A DNA stretch of 64,000 bases, taken from the NCBI GenBank assembly GCA_002633025.1, contig NMRB01000098.1:71472-135471 (forward strand). The letters run 5' to 3'. Numbering within the stretch: position 1 is the first letter of the stretch; each line of letters starts with the position of its first letter. Below the pieces are notes generated by a model. It saw only the letters and a program-made list of their open reading frames with translations, did no database searches and had not been told where the DNA came from. Both the position numbers and the translations under genes were made by a program. Shown piece by piece: positions 37,372 to 48,500 of this stretch. Source of the DNA: Notospermus geniculatus. Lineage: Eukaryota; Nemertea; Pilidiophora; Heteronemertea; Lineidae.

Positions 37372-37762
37372 TAGCGAGGTTTTTAGCACCTTTCCGACTC
37401 CGACTTCAACTACGAGAATGAATTGCAGTCCGCTGTAGACATCCTCGATAAAAACGATTTGATAGACGTTTGCGAATCGTAAAATGCGATGACTTTGTGG
37501 CAGAATAATTTTGACTCATAATCGGAAGAGCACGTAAATCGCAAATATTATAGTCATGTTTCAAGTCGTAACGACTAGCATTACGACTTCAATATTCATT
37601 ATTTATCCGCACTTCCCATTTATCAGGCCAAATTTTTCTGCCTTCAAGTTATGGTGTTTTAATTTAAAACGTCTATCTAATCGTTTTATCAAGGATGTCC
37701 ATAGCGGACTGCAATTCATTCTCATAGTTGAGTCGGAGTCGGAAAGGTGCTAAACCTCGCTA
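37372..37762. mobile_element. ~400 bp inverted-repeat element, copy 3 of 5
   Basis: Same family; its tips TAGCGAGGTTTTTAGCACC and GGTGCTAAACCTCGCTA differ from the others but still match each other. Confidence 0.7.
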
Positions 37763-38707
37763 ATGTTCAAGATATTACGATACCTAGAATTAAAATATTT
37801 GAAGATGATGTTGAAAGTGTACACATGTTGAAATTTGAAGACGGCTGGTACTGCCCCTAGACACTGAGAGATAACAAACCAGGCTAATAACTACATAACA
37901 TCATGAACTATAACTATATCAACTATCCTCTTTACTTCATACATGCAAATTCTATAATTTAATTAATCATAACAGCTTGTGCTCGGGACTAAAGAGGTGA
38001 CAAACCTGTTAAATTAAAGATCACGACTGACCTTGTTTAACTCGTCTGCCCCCAGAGTCCAGCAGACGGCATCTTCTGTCAAAGTTTTCTCACGTCCTAT
38101 GGTACCGATTGAAAAATATTTGAAGAAATGTTGTTCCTGTGAACCATCTGAAGAATGTTTCTTTAAATTCTTTCCAATTCATTCCCAAGGCTTTTAGAAA
38201 ACTTCGACAGAAGATACCATCTGCTCAAAGCTGGCGGCAGATGAGTTAACTAATGTAACATCCACAATGAATTTACATGCACTGAGAAATCAAATGTAAA
38301 CTGAATAGCAACACAGAGATCTAGCTGTTTACTTCACTACGGTATAGAACAGACATCGTACGTTATGTACCGGCAATAACTTAGCATAGAATAGAAAAAA
38401 AATCAAGAAAAAATGATATACAGTTATGTACAAATCTCAAACACTGCAATTTTCCTACTATCACTATGTCTTCCTATATGCCTCAACCCGATCAACACTG
38501 CAAAACACAACATAGTTGTTTCCGTCTGAATTGTAAACCATTGCACCAATGCGTGGAGTGTTTTTCTAAGTGCATGGAGAGAGAATGCATGAAATGAGAG
38601 AGTGCATGAAATGAGAAAGACCGAACTCCGTCTGCCACCCTCCTTTGTCCCACGTTAAAGACAATTTCTCTGTACGTGATCAGCGAGATGACGCATGATT
38701 GAAATAA

Positions 38708-39112
38708 TAGAGAGGTTGCGCAGCGGCCCGACTCTGACTTCAACTACGAGAATGAATTGCACTCCGTTACGGACATCCTTGATAAAAACGATTTGATAGA
38801 AGTTTTCAATTCGTCAAACACCATAAATTGAAAGCAGAAAATTTTGGCCTTATAAATCGGAAGTGCGGGTAAATAATGAATATTGAAGTCGTAATCCTAG
38901 TCGTTATGACTTGAAACACGACTATAATATTTGCGACTTACGTGCACTTCCTATTACGAGTCGAAATTATTCTGCCACAAAGTTATGGCATTTTACGATT
39001 TGCAAACGTCTATCAAATCGTTTTTATCAAGGATGTCAAATCGTTTTCATCAAGGATGTCATTCTGGTAGTTGAAGCTGGAGTCGGAGTGGAAAAGCTGC
39101 ACAACCTCTCTA
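38708..39112. mobile_element. ~400 bp inverted-repeat element, copy 4 of 5
   Basis: Same family with a small internal duplication near the right arm (TCAAATCGTTTTTATCAAGG-type sequence twice, 39015-39060). Confidence 0.7.
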
Positions 39113-39668
39113 TAAATAGCTCTATCTTTACCAACAAGTGCACTCTGCAGCGAGTATAGAAATTACTGCTATCAACCACCCCCCACTGATCACAATATTG
39201 CATGCCATTTGGGGGCAGTACGAAGCTTTTTGAAACAATCCAGGCTTCCGTCCCCCATGACGAACTTCTACAGCAATGCACCCATGTGGTTCCATCTAAT
39301 ATTAGGCCTACTCGACACTCCCTATGTCATTCTTAGTTCCACCATTCATGCAGTTGAAAAACCTCATTTGCATCAAAATCGATTCCCAGAAACTCATCTC
39401 AATGTCGGCTAATGATTGTACGCCATTCCACTCGGAAACGTCCGCACCAGGAAATACGTTCCTTGTCAAAAATGTAGCGATCTCCGCAAGCCATCCTGAT
39501 GTCGCCCCTCCAGGTTGTTCACCCTCGCTAGACACGATTAAAGCTTTATCTCTCTGTATGTAATGCACATTGTTTGGCCTCCAATGGCGTTGAAATTGCT
39601 CCACAGAAATACTACTTACAACTTTTATCAGGAAGTCAGCAATATTGTACCCCCAACGTAAAAGAGAG

Positions 39669-40069
39669 TAGAGAGGTTGCACAGCTTTCCGACTCTGGCT
39701 TCAACTACCAGAATGAATTGCAGTCCGCTGTAGACATCCTTGATAAAAACAATCTGACAGACGTTTGCAAATCGTAAAATGCCATAACTTTGTGGCAGAA
39801 TAATTCTGACTCGTAATCGAAAGTGCACATAAATCGCAAATATTATAGCCGTGTTTGAAGTCGTAACGGCTAGGATTACGACTTCAATATTTTTTATTCA
39901 TTATTTATCCGCACTTCCGATTTATAAGGCCAAATTTTTCTGCCTTCAATTTATTGTGTTTGACAAATTGAAAACTTCTGTCAAATCGTTTTTATCAAGG
40001 ATGTCCATAATGGACTGCAATTCATTCTCGTAGTTGAAGTCGGAGTCAGGCCGCTGCGCAACCTCTCTA
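39669..40069. mobile_element. ~400 bp inverted-repeat element, copy 5 of 5
   Basis: Same family. Tips TAGAGAGGTTGCACAGC and GCTGCGCAACCTCTCTA. Confidence 0.7.
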
Positions 40070-40618
40070 GTATCGCAACCTGATACAGTGGTAACATGAT
40101 TGATGTAATAGCTCCATCTTGCACTACCCAGTTAGACATCACTTCAATAAATCATGCTCCCTCTGATATAGAGACCCTATGTATCTTTTGCCATTTGGGC
40201 GCAGTATTTGTAGACATGAATTTACACCCTGAACTAACGATGACGAAATCCATAAAATACACCCAGTAGTGAGTAAAATATCAAAGGGAGATTATGATAT
40301 GCTCTGAAAACATGCCAATTCAAGTCTCAGGATTACAACTTATTTTCCTTTGCTTTTCAACTTCATGAATACACTAACGTTGCACACACGAGTAGACAAC
40401 TAATGGGGACCCGTTTCAACCTTCAACACAGTCCGTAAGGAGACAGTCCATAAGGACAGTCCACAATGGAAGTCCATAAGGAGAATCATATTTTTTTTCA
40501 TTCTGAGGGCAAGCCATAATCTCCCATAAGTACAGGCCTTAATTGTTCGTATTGGTTACAGAGGTGATAATGGGATCAGGGACCTTGGTCACAAAACCAC
40601 CGTCAGACTTGCAGCAGT

Positions 40619-41096
40619 GATAAAGTCCGGCAACATCCAAGTGCGACCCAATGGGATGTGGAAGTCAGGAAATGAGACAGGGATTTGTGCTTTTCAAGTA
40701 TGCATTCTACTTGCGTGACCAGCGACGATTCGTTGCACAATATTGGGCACCAGTAAAGTCTGTTTGATAGTCTGATCGCATTGTCGATTGGTTATTCGCG
40801 AGTTGCCTGTGATTAAAGATCCGTGGAAAATCTAACTGATATGTGTGGCGGTCTAGGAAAACCTGTTAGAAGTCGCTGAGTGATCAACAAGGGTTGTTCG
40901 ATTGCCTGTGCATTGATCTGCTACTGTTCACCTGTTACATAGTACATTTCAGCTATTGAAATGTGCGGGTTCACCAAGGCCATAAACACTTTCCTCAAAC
41001 GTGACATCCGATGGGTTTTCCTAGACTGCCTCACATATATTGCCTAACTTCCACATTCAATTGGGTTGCGCCAAGATGTTGCTGGACTTTATTGTG
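40619..41096. mobile_element. Inverted-repeat element at the 3' end of the small secreted gene
   Basis: Arms of ~50 bp include AAAGTCCGGCAACAT and ATGTTGCTGGACTTT. The right arm contains the AATAAA used to end the gene model at 41136. Confidence 0.5.
41088..41093 (-). terminator. Polyadenylation signal AATAAA
   Basis: AATAAA on the minus strand, 43 bases past the TGA of the small secreted gene. It lies in one arm of an inverted-repeat element (about 40619-41096), so the transposon may supply the signal. Confidence 0.5.
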
Positions 41097-41135
41097 GTGT
41101 ATCGGCTGTGAATCTATGGCAAACTTTCACCTAAT

Positions 41136-42867
41136 TCACTGATTATTCGCCTCAAATGTTTNGCTGAAAGGAAACCGGTCGGGAAACTTTACGAGTGTTG
41201 AGGGGAGACGGCCCAATGGAGGAACCGACCGCGTGACGTTTTTAATAAGGCCCGTAACTGTCATAAGTTGGCCAGTAGGCCTAGATGTCACTACGGTCCA
41301 ATTCGATGCCCAGCACCCACTCACACTTGACTGAGCACCAATCAAGAGAATTTTCTTTTGTATTGGTCTGCTAGAATTTTGCTGCCATCTTTCGGCAATA
41401 AACGCGGTAAACATGGTAAAAGTTTGCATCATACGTACGGGTAAGTATAACTCTTGCAACATGATCGGAACGAAAGCTTGGTGGGCGTGAACTTGACCTG
41501 AAGCCGGTTTGCCGGGGTCCAGCCAGAAGGAAGGAACGCCACGTTCATGGCCGACAGTTTGGTCTTCAACTGACTCAGGCACGAGGAGATGAGCGATCCG
41601 ATGTTGCTGGTGCAGTCACTAGGCAACTGCTGCGCTTGGCATGCTGGGAAAGAGGAAACAGACAGTTACAACAGCGTCTTCTCATTTTGAGACGGTCCAG
41701 TGATTTTGGATCTCAGGCCCTTCAAATTGGGCACAGCCGCGGGGAACGAGCAGCGGGTTTGAGAAAAACTTCTTTCCAAAGTCAAGAAAGCTGACGCGAC
41801 GTAGGAAGAAAACTTTTTCTTGCTTTCGTTTCTTTCTTCCTGGTTTCGTTTCGTTTCGTATTTTACAAATACCCCGTGACATAACAGAGTTCAAATTGCC
41901 ATTTTCCAATCCAGTCACATAACTCTTTTTACACGGAGTTGGTTCGATGCGGTTCGAGGCCAGTTCACTTACTTTTCCACCATGAAAAGGGAAGGATAGA
42001 ACAGGTCACATGGCTTTGTCTCGACAAGAGAAGGCCAGGTGAACTGGCCTCGAACCGGATCGAACCGACTCCATGTGGAAAGGGCTAGGTTTCTCTAATT
42101 TATTCAGTCATTAGCAAATTGATCAGTCATGACAAGTGGTGTTGATAGTAGTGGGCGCGGTCGGAAAGGAGCATACCGGTATGCAATGCCTAAGGCCTAC
42201 GTTGTACCCCGTTGTACCTACATGTAGGCTATGTTGGTGTAAATACGCTGTGTCAAATATTCAAAGGCTGTTATAAGAACCATCGTCAGCTCTGTAAAAG
42301 CCAACTTTTCCATTCAGCAGTCAGCAGAAGTCCGCAGTTTCCATTTCCACTAAGATAACAGAGAAAGTGCCAAAATAGGCCTACATGCCGCCTTTGGTTT
42401 TCGTCAGTCGCATTAGCTAACTTCCCACAGGGTCAGAGTAGGCGACAATCCGAACACCACGTGTTCCTGGATGACAAAATAGGCCTAAGGCGGTTTCATT
42501 CTGGAGTCTATGGAAATGGCAGATGGCATGCAACCAAAGTATCCCTCAGAATTTCCGAAAATCGTGTATATACATGTAGGAACACCATCACTTTTTTGTT
42601 GAAGATGACACTCAGTCAGACAACTGAACAGGGGGACGAAACACTAGACACAGCTTAGAGGAGGGCGGCCGGGGTAAACTCCTTTCAGGAATTTTGTTCA
42701 TTTGCGTTTGAAGAGAGCAAAAGGATACAAACTTTGTAGGCCTACTCAATGTACCGTTTTGAAACACAGAATTCTAGCCACTGTCAGTAAAATCAAAAAT
42801 ATATTTTTGGTAAAATTCGAAAAAACTTACCAAGGACTAATGCGGAGAGAACCAACAGAGTCTTCAT
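41136..42867 (-). CDS. Small secreted cysteine-containing protein (three exons)
   Basis: Not a known family to me. Exon 1 coding part 42831-42867 encodes MKTLLVLSALVL, a textbook signal-peptide start (Lys then a hydrophobic run), ending in a GTAAGT donor. Exon 2, 41439-41643, starts after TTTCCCAG, continues in phase with ACQAQQLPSDC, includes SLISSCLSQLKTKL and SFRSCCKSYTYP, and ends at GTACGT. Exon 3, 41136-41163, starts after TTTCAG and reads TFEANNQ then stop TGA (41136-41138); it contains one N at 41162. The total is about 89 residues, about 70 after cleavage, with five cysteines. A TATA-like box lies about 80 bases upstream of the ATG and an AATAAA 43 bases past the stop. Matching phases at both junctions plus signal peptide and 3' signal make a real gene likely; function unknown. 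Confidence 0.65.
41932..42087. mobile_element. Inverted-repeat element inside the small secreted gene's intron
   Basis: GGAGTTGGTTCGATGCGGTT and complement (about 40 bp arms) between exons 1 and 2 of the gene at 41136-42867. Confidence 0.55.
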
Positions 42868-42942
42868 GGCGTCCGAACACTGCACACACTACAACGGAGC
42901 GAATACGAATGGAAGTGAGCAGACGACAGACTGTGGACTGCC

Positions 42943-42957
42943 TTCAGTCCATATAAT
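42943..42957 (-). promoter_or_regulatory. TATA-like core promoter of the small secreted gene
   Basis: On the minus strand the sequence reads CATTATATGGACTG. It lies about 80 bases upstream of the ATG at 42867, placing a start site near 42920 and a 5' leader of about 50 bases, a typical arrangement. No upstream element is recognised. Confidence 0.45.
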
Positions 42958-43437
42958 GAAACTATTACGTAAGAAAATGAACGCCTTTTGATTAGGAATA
43001 TGATCATTTTTATTCGAGAAAAGGATTGTTACGTGGGATTGGCCGTTGCTTGGCGACTGTAATCGATCCCGTGTTCTTGCTGAGTTTCGCCATGCTGTTG
43101 ACTGAATTACGTCAGTTTGATCATATGATACGAAATAGAGACCTTTCGACGTCCACGTACCCGCGAAGAAGGGTTAGTGCACACGGAGCTAAATAAAGCT
43201 AAAGCAATGTGCACACACAACTCATGACTGCGCGATCTCAAGCCGGTGACAGACAGGCGCGTACGCGACGCGTCGTCCAGGCATTCCGCCAATCGGATTC
43301 TTCGGTAGGTGTTTCGGTCCGTGCTACCGCTTCCCTGATTGCATGGTTGAACGCTTTCCCGACGCGTTGCTTACGCGCCAGTCTGTCACCGCCTATGCTG
43401 ATGTCAGGTCGACCTTGCGTTGCAACAGCAAAGTACA

Positions 43438-43581
43438 TTAGGGTAGGGACACACCTAACGCGATTCGTCGACGCATGCGGCAACGCCTTTGTTATTTTCC
43501 GCCGCACTCACGCAAACAAAGGTTTTGACGCATGCGGCGCCCTATCGCATGCGAATCGCGTTAGGTGTGTCCCTACCCTTA
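43438..43581. mobile_element. Short inverted-repeat element with CGCATGCG
   Basis: TTAGGGTAGGGACACACC and complement as tips. Design relatives (variable tips, shared TTTGTT and CCGC core words) at 23454-23595 and 29526-29662. Confidence 0.5.
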
Positions 43582-44290
43582 GGCGGCGACCAACATTTCC
43601 GGATCACTTTGCGCCCGAGCCACGGCCGCAGTCGCCGATATGGCGTGACAAGACTGGAGTTGCGTCGCACCTGCGACGATCGGCATCAATCGCCGTGACA
43701 AAAAGATCAAGAATCACAAGATTTGAACATGTTCAACTTCTCTTCCACGACAAATCATGAATCCATTCGCTGTCGACCTGGCTCGCGAGTTTAGGATTCC
43801 CTGCGCGCAGACAAATTTCACTTCTGCGACCTGACTGCGATTTCTTCACTTGATGCCGACTGTTCCGTCGCAGCGCATTCAATCGTAGTGCGACCTGGCA
43901 TCTATTCGAGAGGACGCAAGCCCCAAGAAATCTCGGTGTGCATCCGAGGCCACCACATTTTTGGAAGTGGTTAAAACTTCTTGACATTTGCCCCGGCATT
44001 TGCCGCAGCGGTAGCCGGTAGCCTATACCCCGCAGCCATCGGACGCAAGGCCGCGCAAGCAGGGTGGACCGCTTGCTGGCGCGTTTTTGGAATACGACCT
44101 TTGGAATATTCGCCAGCGATCTCTTGCGATTTCACCAAACAAACTGCCTCTTCATGTCTACGTGATGCCGATGAAATCCCGCCTAATTCACCGTGCAGGT
44201 GCTAGTTTGTCTTGTTCTCACAGCAGCGCGATCATTCAAAGCCCTGCCTGGTCGCAAGATTTACATGCACACAAAGACCTGACTGTATCC

Positions 44291-44614
44291 ATTGGGCCGA
44301 ATTCATAAAAACCAGCATTTGCTTTTTCTGGGCTTTTTCTTGAAGACGTATTTATAAAGTTTCACTTTCGCTTCATAGGACAGGCAACTCCCTATAAGAA
44401 TTAGCAGAAGCTTTGTCTTGCGAGCATTAGCTTCATCAGAGAGAAAATCTTGCTTGGCTTTATAAGAAAAGGTCATTAATTTAAGCAACTGATTATGAAT
44501 ACATGTATGTTTGTGAGCAACATCTTTGGCTTGTGCTTCTCCTTTACAAGCAAAAGCTTGGCCTTGGGACTTTGGCTTGTAAGCTTTTGCTATGTTTTAT
44601 AAATTCGGCCCATG
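44291..44614. mobile_element. Inverted-repeat element ATTGGGCCGAATTC
   Basis: ATTGGGCCGAATTCATAAA and TTTATAAATTCGGCCCAT tips with AAGCTTTTGC words. Confidence 0.55.
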
Positions 44615-45568
44615 GTCTCCGCTGAAGGTGAAAAAATTCAGAGGAACACTCGAGTATTATCTCTCTATTTATTCTTTCAAAAAGGTTCATGACAAAAAAA
44701 CATTTATTTTTTAAATTGCCATCCTCAAATGTGACAAAATAACTATAGTGCTGGTCGTGAAAAACATTATACACCAGTAGATCAAAACAGACATGCTTCT
44801 AAATCCTGATGTTCTGAATTAAAGGGCCTCGATATTGCCACTTTGTGTCGATAGCCGGCGCCACCGGCGGTGATTGCATCATTCTCCAATACTGTAGTCT
44901 TGCCCTTCTCCCCAGTGTTGGAGAATATACGATTACAATACAATGCATAAGTGGATACCCTAGGATGGAGAGTTACTCTACATGGGGGCGAGGTTGATGA
45001 GCGGTACAGCATTGTCAATAGAGGTCTCCCTTAATGCGGGTATGTTTAGTGCAGGATAGGAAAGGAATACAGCGCCACTTTAAACAAATCTGTCTTTCAA
45101 CTCTCAAATCTCAGAGATACAAAAAAGCACAAAATTGACACACAAAGTAATAATAAACAAGAAGTCAATCTCCAGAATTCACGAATTTTCGACCCCAACC
45201 GGGGTCTTTTTCAAGTGGAACTTTACAATCTGAAACTCTAGAAAAGACTGAGCTGAAACCCGAATGTAGAACTACATAACCTGTGTAGACAGGACAAACA
45301 AGCAATTAAGGAAAGAATAGCGACCAAGCCCCACGGGTGGCCGCTGGACAATTAAGGAGAAACTAATTCAGCTGAAATACAAGGGTTGAATAACTGCAGG
45401 GTTGCTCAGCCTGACCACAAGCAGAGTGTAAGCAACTGGCGCAGGGCTTCATTTGGCTGAAAGCAACTGGCGCTGTAAGCAACTGGCGCAGGGCTTCATT
45501 TGGCTCAAATCTCAGAGAAGTGACAAACTCAACACCAACATTGAATGAACAGGTGTATTTTCAATCTC

Positions 45569-48500
45569 TCAAGGTTTACACATGAGTTTATAAGACTTCG
45601 GTCGTGACCTTGTCGTCCTGCGTGGCAGCCGACTCGCCGTCTCTGAATCACCTTGAGGAGGTTCCACGGGTCTCCGCGTTGATCTTCGAGTTGGTACTGG
45701 GGTGACGAAGTTGATTGGGCTGTCGCTGACCAAATCAGACATGGAAACTGGCTTCGACTTCTTCCTTGGCCTACAAATAAACAGATACATGTAATGTAGT
45801 GACTCTCGAACACATATTGTGATTCATGCAACACAGGTGGACACAAGAAATGGGCCCACAAGAAACCGAAGCCTTCCAGTAATCTGCAGCCAAAGCAATA
45901 TTGGCCCTGGTAAAAGTACGGAGGAGGCCATCTCAAGCTACTCGTGTTCCTCACTTGGATGGGGTCTTTTACTTGCCCTTGCCAAGGCACAAGGTACAAG
46001 GCACCACGGCTTACTGTCCCATGTGACGGACATGAAACACCAGGGATGATTTATCCCATAAAACGCAGGCTGGATTTGAATCTGGTGTAATGTTTTTCAG
46101 TGTGGCCATTTTTCTGTGTGACTCCTATTGTTTGGAACACACTGGGAAAGAGACTCCATACTTCTTGCAGCCTGTGTGTCGTTCATTGTCAAGTCGCTGC
46201 TTATTCCGTCAATCTATTCTAATGTCACACTGGCCACACTGAAAAATGTTACATCGGGACTACTGCTTCCTAAGCGGACGTGATAAACACTAGGCTACCA
46301 AGGCTCCTCAAGGCTGTGCCTTCTAGAAATAACTTTGCATTCAAAAAAGAATACTCACTTATTGACCACTTTCTTCACAGTCGATGGTTTCTTTCCTNTA
46401 CAGTGGAACCCCTCAGTCTGACCACCCCTCTTACTTGACCACCCCTCCAAACTGACCGATTTTTGTCGGTCCCAATGAAATCCTTCACATTTTCCATTAG
46501 CTAAGTCGACCACCCCTCTACCCCGACCGTGACCACCCAGATGGTGGGTCCCAAGCTTCATTTCAACCCCTCTAAATTGACCACGACCACAAAATTGTGT
46601 GCATTTGAACATGGGCTCTTTTGAAATACATGTACAAATGTACATATAGTCAGAATATGGAGGTGGTCAGAATGATCTTCTGGGCCAAACACCAAAGCCA
46701 AGCTAAACCAAGCTTCTAAAGTGTAAGATTTTGTGAAGGTATTCATTTGTTATTGAGGCTGTTGGCCATAATTTACCTTTTAATCATCATAATCAAAGTC
46801 CTTTGATCACATGAGTTAGCAATCAAAGTGCCCCCCCCCCTCATCTCAACCTGGCTAAAGTGACCACCCCTCTAAACTGACCACTTCGCTCCGGTCCCAT
46901 GGGTGGTCGACTTAGAGGGGTTCCACTGTAGGTTTTATTAGTCTAAGGATAAATAGCAAGCAAGTGATGAGCTGGTTATGCCATTGTATTTCACAACCTT
47001 ACCAAGTCCAAAGCCCGTATTTCAAGCATGCCAGCTTGCTCAAGCAAAAGACTCCAAATAACAGAGTGACAATATCACTGATGAATTGTTGGCCTCACAG
47101 CAACATTTTCTGGATCATTTTCAGTAAGCGAAAGACAAAAATCTCCACAGCCCTCGATGAACACAAGTGACAGCAAAATGAGTTGAAATGCGCCGGAAAG
47201 AAGACCCACGATGACACCAGAGAATTATTGCAGAAATGGACAAAGTCAAATTTCACAATGGACAGACAATCCTGAAATCAACAAACTGCTGGCGTCTCCT
47301 TGGGTCTTCTTCTGTGTGCATTCTGACTCACTTTAGTCTTATAGGTCACATTTATTGAATGTCTACACATGGTAGCATTTCATGGAGACATGCAAGCTGT
47401 ACCGGTATTAAAGAGATATGAGTAGCCTATGCTACAAGTAAGAAGCGGAGATTAGGGACTTTCAGCAAGGCTCCGTATCATCGATCTGTGTCACGTATGA
47501 CGTATCGAAGTAACGCATTTTCTATTATGGTCATACGTGATACGTGATACAGACAGACGATACGGAGCCTTGCTAAAGTCCCTACTGTAACATTATTTAT
47601 ACCTCTTCTTCAACCTCAGCTAACAGTTCTGATATCTCATTCTCCAAGTCAGAATCCTGATAAAAAAGTATAAAAGTAATACTCAAAAGAAAAGAAAATA
47701 GACAATTCAAACTATTAGGAAGTGAATTATAGCCTATTGATCAAAGGACTCTGTAGGCCTCTGCCGTTACCACCCTTGAAAGTGGTCCTGAGATACTGAA
47801 CTATTGTAATTCATGACATGAAGGTCACTTAACCTTACCTTAGAAGCAATCCTCGGTGACCTCCTCACTGGTGATGGCGTGGTGTCACCACCATGGGCCC
47901 GATGGGTATCAATCACCAACGGTTCAGCAAACTTTTCTAAAGCCTCTTTTGTAAACCGACTTGGGGTCTTTGTCTTTCTTTCAGACTCCACGACCGGCGT
48001 GTCTTTTCCCTGGGATGGGGTCTCGAACTTTTTCTGTATTGCGGCATGGCCCGCATCTTTTGCTCTTCCTTGTTGCGGAGTTTCTGCTGTTCCATATCGT
48101 GGCATTTCTATCATGGAAGACGCCGCGGCCACTGAAGATTTCAACGGTGTTTCAACGACACTAGATTTTTGAACCTCCAATGTCTTTTCCAGTATCGGCA
48201 CACTTTCAGAAGACTTGGGAGTTGGAGCAACACTTGTTTCCAAAACTTTTCTAGACGGCTCATCAGAAATGTTGGGTAATTCGGGGTAAATATTACTTGT
48301 ATTTTTTTCAGGCGTTGTTACTTTTGATATTTCCTTTTCTAAACTACGTCGTATTTCTCCTGCCGACCGATCCGATGACCCAGCAGTTGGAATGAATTCT
48401 AGAGGCTCTGTATCCATCTCATCTTCTTCCACTGAAACAAAGATGTGCTTTATCAATGACTTCAACATCACACTAACCCCAGAAAATAAAACAATTAATA

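Larger units (their letters stand above)
42958..45568. other. Intergenic region between the secreted gene and ELYS 3' end
   Basis: Apart from the inverted-repeat elements at 43438 and 44291 and a local duplication of AAGCAACTGGCGCAGGGC at 45430-45505, I see nothing. The open frame at 43209-43760 runs through inverted-repeat DNA and is not supported. Confidence 0.6.

Noticed and set aside
43209-43760. 183-codon open frame
   Set aside because: It crosses an inverted-repeat element and has no recognisable domain or splice partners.
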